A program made the translations under genes and the position numbers. Source: Mesoplasma grammopterae ATCC 49580 (GTDB lineage Bacteria; Bacillota_I; Bacilli_A; Mycoplasmatales; Mycoplasmataceae). Taken from it: 64,000 nucleotides of DNA. The notes under the pieces were generated by a model. It made no database searches. It saw only the letters and a program-made list of their open reading frames with translations, and had not been told where the DNA came from. Below, piece by piece: positions 56,816-64,000 of this stretch. The stretch is from assembly GCF_000701525.1 (NCBI RefSeq), contig NZ_JNJC01000001.1, forward strand, positions 248,001 through 312,000, read 5' to 3'. How positions within the stretch are numbered: the first letter of the stretch is position 1; each line of letters starts with the position of its first letter.

Positions 56816-59032
56816 ATGAAAAAACTATTATTGACACTATCTTCTATATTAATGATCGGAACAACATCTATGAGTGTTGTTTCATGTGGGGTAAAACCTG
56901 AAAAAAATGTTATTTTTGCAATTATTGGTGGTCCAACACAATCTTCTGGTGATTTGGAAAAGGTAACTGCTTATAAAGAAATTGCTGATGAATATAATGA
57001 GTTAAATAAAGACGTTGAAGGATTTGTTCCTGTAAAGGTTCAATGAAAAGATTCAAACTATTTAAATAACACAATAATGGTTGGTGATAATCTACCTGAT
57101 TTATATATATCTTATGTAGATGCAGCGTCTACATATTTAAGTACTAAAGTTGGAAGCGAAGTAAGAGATATGGAAGTTTCTATGGGTGAAGAAGGTTTTG
57201 AATCTTTTAAAAACGATTTAATAACACCAGCATTCATGAATGAAGGTAAATATCAGGATAAACAAATAGTACTTCCATTTGGTAAGTCTTTTGATATATC
57301 TGTTATTAACGTAAATACTTGAATACAATTTGTATCTCATGTTAAGGATTATAAAGAAAGTGCAGAAGCATTGCAAATAGCATTTAATAATTTTAATGAA
57401 ACTGAGCGTAAATTAGAATTAGGCGGAGATACGGAAACATCAAACAATCAAATATTCGGTAGTTCTCTTGAAATAAACGAACAATGAGTTGTAGCTAATA
57501 AACTATCCGTAAATGAGTTCAAAGAATTAATATTAGTTATTAACAAATGTTTAGAAACAGCTGGAATATCAAACGGCCAAATAACAAAAGAAAATGGAGA
57601 TGTCCAAAAAGCTATAAAAGATGTTTTTGCAAAAACAGAAAATGTAATATTATTAACAAAATTTATGAATGCGATTGTTCACACTGACCGTGCTATAGAT
57701 GTAAAAATTGCAAATAGAGATGCAATAAGTGTTAATGGAGAATTTTTAAATGATTGTCAACTAAAAGAAGTAAATAACAGTTCAGATAAGTTAGACTATA
57801 CACAAGCTAAAAATTATGGATTCGGTATTGATTCTGTTGATAATAAATTTTTTATGGATTATGCCTCTTCTTCTACAACACCACAAGAACTTATAAATAT
57901 TGAAGATCCTAATAATGAATTTTGATATAGTTCAACATTTTCACCAAATAAAACAAAAATAAATTTAAATGAAAATTCTAAAAGCTTTATTGAAACAACT
58001 GAGTTTTTGGATGGTATGAAGGATATTGCAAAATTAAATGGTAATTCTAGTGCACTTTCTTTTCCAGAACAGTGAAACGGTGTAATGTCTGTTGCTAGAT
58101 ATGATACGCCTAATGTTAAATCATGAATAACAAGTGACTTTATAAAAGGAACTATGTTTATGGGTTCTGCTTCTTCTGCTAATGATCCATATTTTGCTCA
58201 ACAACAAAAAAAAGTTGATGATGAAATTAATCTAAATGGTTATAAAATAAAAGCCACTACTTATTTTTCACCAAATAAAAAAGCTGATTTATTGACTGCA
58301 CCAAAATCTAATAAAGATAATTTTAATCGCCATGTATTTATGTCACAAGGTAGAGGCATTGCAGGATTTAAATCTAATGGAAAAAATAAAGATAAAAAAG
58401 AAGAGTCTGTGACAGGATTCCTTAACTATACGATGCAACCAAAACCAGCTGCAAGGTTTGCTTTAAGAACTAGTTACTTGCCAGCTACTAAGTCAGGTAT
58501 GGAAATATACAAAAATTATGTAAATGGTAGTTATAATAACAAAACCGGAATAGTTGAAGAAGGAAGAAAAAATTTAGAAGATGCTGTTAGAGTAATTGAA
58601 GGTTTAGGAGAAAATGAAGATGTTAAAGATGAACAAATATATAAATATTTTTCTCAAATTCAAGATGCTAAAGGTAATCCAGATCCAAAAGCAACAGTTA
58701 GTCCTGTTATGACTGGTTTAATAAACGAATATTTAGAACCTAAAATTCAATCTGAGAAAGATATTGAAGATTACTCAGAAAATGAAGAAGTAACTCTTTT
58801 AGTATCATCAAAAGCAATTCCTACCACAGATATTATGAGATCGTCACTAAAGAGCTCAATTGACCCTAACAATGGAGTAATGGATTTAAAAAATTGAGAA
58901 AACATTAAGTTTTCAGATATTCTAGATCCATATGAAGATAGAAAAAATAATTATTTGATTGAAAAATGAATATTATCAAATCAATCTGAGTTTTACAGGA
59001 ATATAGAAATAACTAGAAATAACATAAAATAG
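56816..59032 (+). CDS. Solute-binding lipoprotein 1 (sugar ABC transporter)
   Basis: 738-residue lipoprotein, lipobox SVVSC with Cys24. It is broken by UGA-Trp codons in a standard reading but is one frame. The mature part resembles extracellular solute-binding proteins of the maltose/glycerol-3-phosphate kind (N-terminal YKEIADEYNELNKD, DLYISYVDAAS), with shared segments [15 protein letters not shown] and ALRTSYLPATKSGM that are also in lipoprotein 2 downstream. It would deliver a sugar or glycerol-3-phosphate derivative to the transporter of 61416 onwards. The binding specificity cannot be read by eye. Longer than typical (about 420-550). Confidence 0.82.
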
Positions 59033-59241
59033 TTTCATATAATATCACAATATTTTGTTTATATAAATATCTTTTGCTAAGTATAAAGAATAAAGAAAAT
59101 ATTTATAATATAATAATTTTGAAATAAAGCAGGCCTTAAAAAAACACTCAATGTGTTATTAAGAGTTGTAAATATTTATGTGAGAGTATGATATTTTTAA
59201 GCTGTTAAATTAAATATATAAAAAAGAAGGAAATTTATAAA
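59033..59241 (+). promoter_or_regulatory. Intergenic gap between the two solute-binding lipoproteins
   Basis: 209 bases with no ORF. Contains a small AACAC/GTGTT hairpin around 59144-59158 and AT-rich stretches, but no clear terminator or promoter. The lipoprotein 2 ribosome site is AGAAGGAAA. It is long enough to hold a separate promoter for the second copy. Confidence 0.35.
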
Positions 59242-61413
59242 ATGAAGAAACTATTAATTACATTATCGTCCGCGTTAGTTGTCTCAACAGCAGGTATGAG
59301 TGTTGTTTCTTGTGGTGTAAAACCAGAGAAACAAGTTGTTTTATTGCTGCCTGGAGAATCAATTGGTGCGGGTTCAACATATATCCAAGACGGGTATAGA
59401 GAAATAGTTAATGAATTTAATCAATTACACCAAGATGATGAAAACTTTGTACCTATCAAAGTTCAATGAAAACCAAGTGGGACAATTCAATCAGCAATTT
59501 TGTCAGGTGATAATTTGCCCGATTTATATGTTTCATATCCTGATCAAGCGTCTCTTTACAAGAGTACAAAACTTAGTGATAGAACAAGAGATATGAAAGA
59601 ATCAATGACAGGTGAAACACAAGGAGCAGTAACTGAGGAAAGCCAAAAGGCTTGAGATGATTTTGAAAAAGATTTAATATCAAACTCTTTTCTTCAAGAA
59701 GGGCAATATAATGGAGAACAACTTATTCTTCCATTTGGTAAATCTTTTGACGTTTCAGTAATTAATGTAAACTTATTTATAGACTACTTAAGAATATATG
59801 ATAAAGCAAATGCAGATATAATACAAACAAATTTTGAACAATATAATAAAGACAAAAGAAGTGCTTTAACTAATTCAACTGGAGCGTTAACAAAAATATC
59901 TTTCTTTGACAAAGAAAAATCTAGACAAATTTTAGGCATTTCAAATTCAACAGAACAAATTAATCTTTCAGACGAATTAAACCCTACAAACTGAGTTGCT
60001 GAATTAGCAGGGAAAACAGAAACTGAGTTAGTGAAAGGTATAAGAGAAATTTTTAAAGACATTGATAAAATTTTAAAAATTGCTGAAGATTATAATAAAT
60101 TAGCACAAGCCAAACAAGAATTACCGATCGATGTAACAAGTGTTTCAGGTGCTAAAGGAAATAATTCAAAAGATAAAAATTTTTCATTTGCAGTTGATAG
60201 TATTGCGAATAAACTTTTCATGGACTATGCAGCAACATCTGGAAATGAAATTGTAGATACAAATGATCAGAATAATGACTTTTTCTATTCTGTTCAATAT
60301 ACAGGTCAGGCAGCTAAATTAGTCTTAAATGATGAATGAATAGGTTCAGAAAATACATTAGCTTATCTTGACGGAATGAGAGATCTTGCTTTAACTAATG
60401 GTAATGATAAATTGAATACTTATACAGAACAATGAAATGGAACTTTTGCAACAAGTGTTTCAGAGCCTAAGAAAATATATACAAGTACTTATTTTGCAAA
60501 TGGTACAACATTTATGGCTGCGGGCTCATCTGCGGGCTCATATAACTTTACTAAAAAGATAAAAGATAAGAATAATGCAGATTTAGCAGTTGTTACAAAT
60601 GCAGACCTTTTAACAGCACCATCAGCTTCAGGTAAGGGCACAGGTAATGCATTCATGTCTCAAGGGCCTGGTATTGCAGGATTTAAATCTAACGGAAGTA
60701 ATACAGCTGAAAAAGAAAAGACAGTAACAATGTTTTTACAATATATGGTTCAACCTCAAATATCTGCAAGATTTGGTTTAAGAACAAACTATATGCCAAC
60801 TTCTAAGAAAGGTATGGCAGTTTATCAAAATTATGTAAATGGTAAATTTGATAACTCTAAAGCTGTACAAAATAAAGATGGATACTATGATAATGAAGCA
60901 GCTGATTGAATTAAAAACCAAGATATTATAAATGCAACAAAGGGCATTTTAGGAATTGATACAGAACCAACACCAGAACAAATTAAAACTGTATTTAAAC
61001 CTTTAACTGTTACAGGAACAGGTAAGGATGGAAAACCATATGTATCAGCTGACTCTAGAGCAAGTACAAATTCAATAAATGCTGGTTTTATAGATGATTA
61101 TCTTTCACAAATGATTGAAAATGATAATAGTGTTTCATTAGATGAAGAAAAAGATCTTTCAGAAAAAACACTTCTTGTTTCCTCAAAACCTAACCCATTA
61201 GGTCAAGAAATAAGATCATCAATTGATAAAGCTACTGTTGGTAGAGAAACTATAACTGATTTAAGAGCTTCTCATAAGTTTAGTGAACTTGTATCTTATA
61301 ATGGTAAAAGAGGTCAATATTACAATATCGGGTATTGAATGAATAAGAATTCAGGAACAGATATGTTTAAACAAATAGACATTTCAATGAAAGTCAAAAA
61401 AGGGAGTAAATAA
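59242..61413 (+). CDS. Solute-binding lipoprotein 2, paralogue of lipoprotein 1
   Basis: 723 residues, lipobox SVVSC with Cys24. Same architecture as the gene before it: [77 protein letters not shown]. The ABC ATPase starts 2 bases after its stop, so it is clearly part of the transporter operon. Both copies extend the usual solute-binding fold by about 200 residues. Two binding proteins may widen the substrate range of a single ABC transporter, an inference from the tandem arrangement. Confidence 0.85.
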
Positions 61414-61415
61414 AA

Positions 61416-63794
61416 ATGAGTATTAAATTAAAAAATATAACAATTGACTATGGTAATTTTTTAGCGGTTGATGATTTAAATATAAGTATTAATTCAGGTG
61501 AACTTGTTTCACTTTTAGGACCATCAGGTTGTGGAAAAACAACTGCTTTAAATGCTATTGCTGGATTAATAAATACAACAAAGGGTCAAATTCTTTTTGA
61601 TGGAGTTGATGTAACACATAAATCAAGTCAAAAAAGAAATATTGGACTAGTTTTCCAAAGTTATGCTTTATATACACACATGAGTGTATTTAAAAACATT
61701 GCGTACCCTTTATATCACTCAAAAGACTTTAAATCTGAATTATCATCAGACAACGCCAAGTACAAAAGTAGACTTAAAGCTTTAAATGATTCAAAAGGTT
61801 ATGAATTAATCATTAAACAACAAAATGATTTCACAAATAATTTAAAAAGCTTTTTAAAACAAATAAACAACAAAATCTCTCAATTAGAAGGATTATTCTT
61901 AAAAGAGCATAAGGACTCTATTGTTAACTATGTAGATTTATTATTTAAAGATAAAGAAAATACAACAATTATAAATAATCACTTAGTTAGTTATTTATAT
62001 GATAAATTAAAAATTAAATTCAACGAGATTTCGTCAACAATGGAACAAGTTATTGCAGATAATTATAAAGCAGTTATGCTTCATGATTTAGATATGAGAT
62101 TTAAAAATACAATCAAACATTATGCATCAACAAATTCAAATAATTTATCAAAAAATAAAAAACATTTAGGTGAATTAATCAAAACAAGTAAAACAACTAA
62201 AAAATCAATAATTAAAGAAGAAAAAACTTTAGGATTAGAATTAAATATTTTTAGCAATGCTTCAAATGATTTATATGAACAATATTTAATTCAAAAAAAT
62301 GATATTACTGAGAATTTTATTGACAAAAACATAACAGTAATTGCTGATGAAATTAATGACTACTTTACAACTGTAATAGAAAAAATTAAAACACCAATTA
62401 TTTCAGGAAATAAGATTGAATTAACATTAAAAGACATCAAAAAAAACATTGATCAATTCAAGAAAAACTATATTTCTCAAAATTTAAAATTAATAAACTC
62501 ATTTATTAAAGAACAATCAAAAACTTTACCTAAAAATATTGTATTAAAAGATCAAATGAAAATAGTTTTAGGAAGCAATGTTTTAACAGAGCTTAATGCA
62601 ATGGAACAATTGATGAATACAACTTTAGAAGCTAAATATTTAGATTTACTTTCAAATTCAGCTCAAACAGAATTTAGTACTTTAACTAATTATTATGATT
62701 TTGAAATTGAAGAAGTTTTAAACTTTAAAAATGACAATGATGTAATTAATAAACAAAAAGAAAATGCTGAAAAAGAAATTAAAAAAATTTTAAATGAAAC
62801 AGGAATTGATATTTTTTCAGTTGAAAATGATAATTATGCTAAATATGTTAGTGAAAAAGAAATTGTAGTTGATTCATTGTTATCTCAAAATGTTACAAAA
62901 ATTGAGGACATGATTGAAGATAAGTTCTTAGCACTACCTAATATGATTGAAAAAGAATTAGAAGTTAAATCAAAAATAATTGAAACAAAAGAACTTGAAG
63001 AAGAAATCAGAAAAAACATTTATTCAAGAAAAAGAAAAATTAGAGAATTAGTTTTTGAAACAGCTAAACAAGTTGAGATTGAAAATCAATTAAATAAAAA
63101 GCCAAGTGAACTTTCAGGTGGTCAACAACAACGTGTTGCTATTGCCAGAGCAATAGTTAAAAAACCAAGTATTTTATTAATGGATGAACCTTTATCAAAC
63201 TTAGATGCAAAATTACGTTTAACAACAAGAGAATGAATTAAAAGATTCCAACAAAAAGTTGGTATTACAACTATTTTTGTTACTCACGATCAAGAAGAAG
63301 CAATGAGTATTTCAGATTCTATCTTTGTTATGAACAAAGGTGTATTACAACAATCCGGTACACCATTAGAAATTTATAATAAACCAGTAAACAAATTTGT
63401 TGCTAAATTTATCGGAACACCAAACGTAAACTTCATAAACGTTAAAATTAATAAATCAAAAATTATTTTACCTTCAAATGAAGTTTTAAAAATTAAGAAA
63501 TTAGATATTGAAAAATCAGAGTGAACATTAGGTGTTAGACCTGAAAGATTAACATTAGACAAAAAAGGTGGAAAAGTTCACATTGGCTCAGGAGACGTTG
63601 TTCTTGTTGAACAATTAGGAAAACAAAACCACATTAAAGTTCGTTTAATAACTGGTGAAGAAGTAACAATTATTCTTGAACCACATGAATGAAATACATT
63701 AAAAAATAATTCAAGACTTGATTTATATGCGAGAAAAGAAGACTTGTACTTATTTAATGATGAAACTAATCTTGTAGAGGTCTCATATGAATAA
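61416..63794 (+). CDS. MalK/UgpC-type ABC ATPase with a ~410-residue insertion
   Basis: 792 residues. Walker [10 protein letters not shown] at 35-43, Q-loop [12 protein letters not shown] at 80-91, then residues ~105-555 of Lys/Asn/Glu-rich helical sequence, then signature [14 protein letters not shown] at 566, Walker B ILLMDEP at 586-592, the switch His in [13 protein letters not shown], and a C-terminal TOBE-like regulatory domain (VRPERLTL ... LGKQNHIKV). Normal MalK or UgpC has only ~40 residues between Q-loop and signature. The insertion is in the helical subdomain. Mycoplasma UgpC-type proteins are known to be enlarged in the same place, but less so. The next gene starts within its last codons (ATATGAATAA). 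Confidence 0.9.
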
Positions 63795-64000
63795 TAGAAT
63801 CACTGAAAATAAATCTAAAACTCAAGAGTGATCTAAAAGTACTAAAACTCAAGAGTGAAATAAAGAAAATAAATTCGGTGCTTCTAAAGCAACTCCAGTA
63901 ACTACATCAGAAGTTACACAACAAGAAAAAGAAACCCCTAAAAAAGATAAAGGTTTCATTCTTAAATACGGAGCTGTATTTAAAGGTAATAAATCAAAAA
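63787..64000 (+). CDS. 5' part of a sugar ABC transporter permease (runs off the right edge)
   Basis: Starts at the ATG overlapping the ATPase stop, with AGAGGTC as ribosome site. The first 71 residues ([20 protein letters not shown]...) include two copies of a SKTQEW/TKTQEW unit and a charged region. No membrane segment has been reached. By operon position it should be the MalF/UgpA-like permease; this is inferred from context only. Confidence 0.6.

Overview
This window is a compact, very AT-rich chromosomal segment around the replication origin of a mollicute that reads UGA as tryptophan (genetic code 4). Conserved proteins carry in-frame TGA codons where Trp is acceptable, for example RpmH residue 5, MnmG, DnaX, GyrB and SerS. 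The gene order rpmH-rnpA-yidC next to dnaA-dnaN, the absence of any visible cell-wall gene, an arginine-type YfcC carrier, many lipoproteins with a Cys24 lipobox, and a purine riboswitch of the Mesoplasma florum 2'-deoxyguanosine type together suggest the Mesoplasma/Entomoplasma group. That assignment is an inference from memory of those families.

Layout. The origin lies at about 36.1-38.0 kb, with DnaA boxes on both sides of dnaA. To its left nearly all genes are on the minus strand: rpmH, rnpA, yidC; a HAD phosphatase; the SRP RNA; tadA; a replication/repair/RNA-modification cluster (dnaX, recR, tmk, holB, a methyltransferase, tilS), ftsH and nagB; nagA with a frame-shifted cutC; mnmG; a two-membrane-segment protein ending in an HU DNA-binding domain; a riboswitch-controlled nucleoside uptake and salvage operon (BMP lipoprotein, ATPase, two permeases, deoD); an amino-acid permease overlapping pgsA; rsmG-DUF951-ychF-YgjP protease; a uracil permease behind a leader peptide and terminator; a PD-(D/E)XK nuclease-like gene; topA (the only plus-strand gene here); NADH oxidase; and a cystine-type symporter.

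To the right on the plus strand are dnaA, dnaN, rnmV, rsmA, gyrB and gyrA. A divergent, ATP-site-degenerate MreB/actin homologue (minus) sits between dnaN and rnmV. A minus block follows: GH32-like lipoprotein, mnmE, YfcC carrier, a second amino-acid permease, serS. The final plus block holds hslO, an ABC ATPase with a 330-residue Lys/Glu/Ala-rich N-terminal extension, two tandem paralogous solute-binding lipoproteins, a MalK/UgpC-type ATPase with a roughly 410-residue insertion, and the start of its permease.

Genes that work together: the BMP transporter imports nucleosides that DeoD cleaves, under a purine riboswitch; nagA and nagB feed amino sugars into glycolysis; MnmE and MnmG modify tRNA wobble uridines; DnaX, HolB, RecR and DnaN serve the replisome; YidC, SRP RNA, FtsH and RnpA serve protein and RNA processing. 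The most unusual items are the membrane-anchored HU protein, the degenerate MreB beside the origin, long coiled-coil additions on three separate ABC transporter subunits, the uracil-permease leader attenuator and the cutC frameshift. I saw no tRNA, rRNA, CRISPR array, insertion sequence or prophage.
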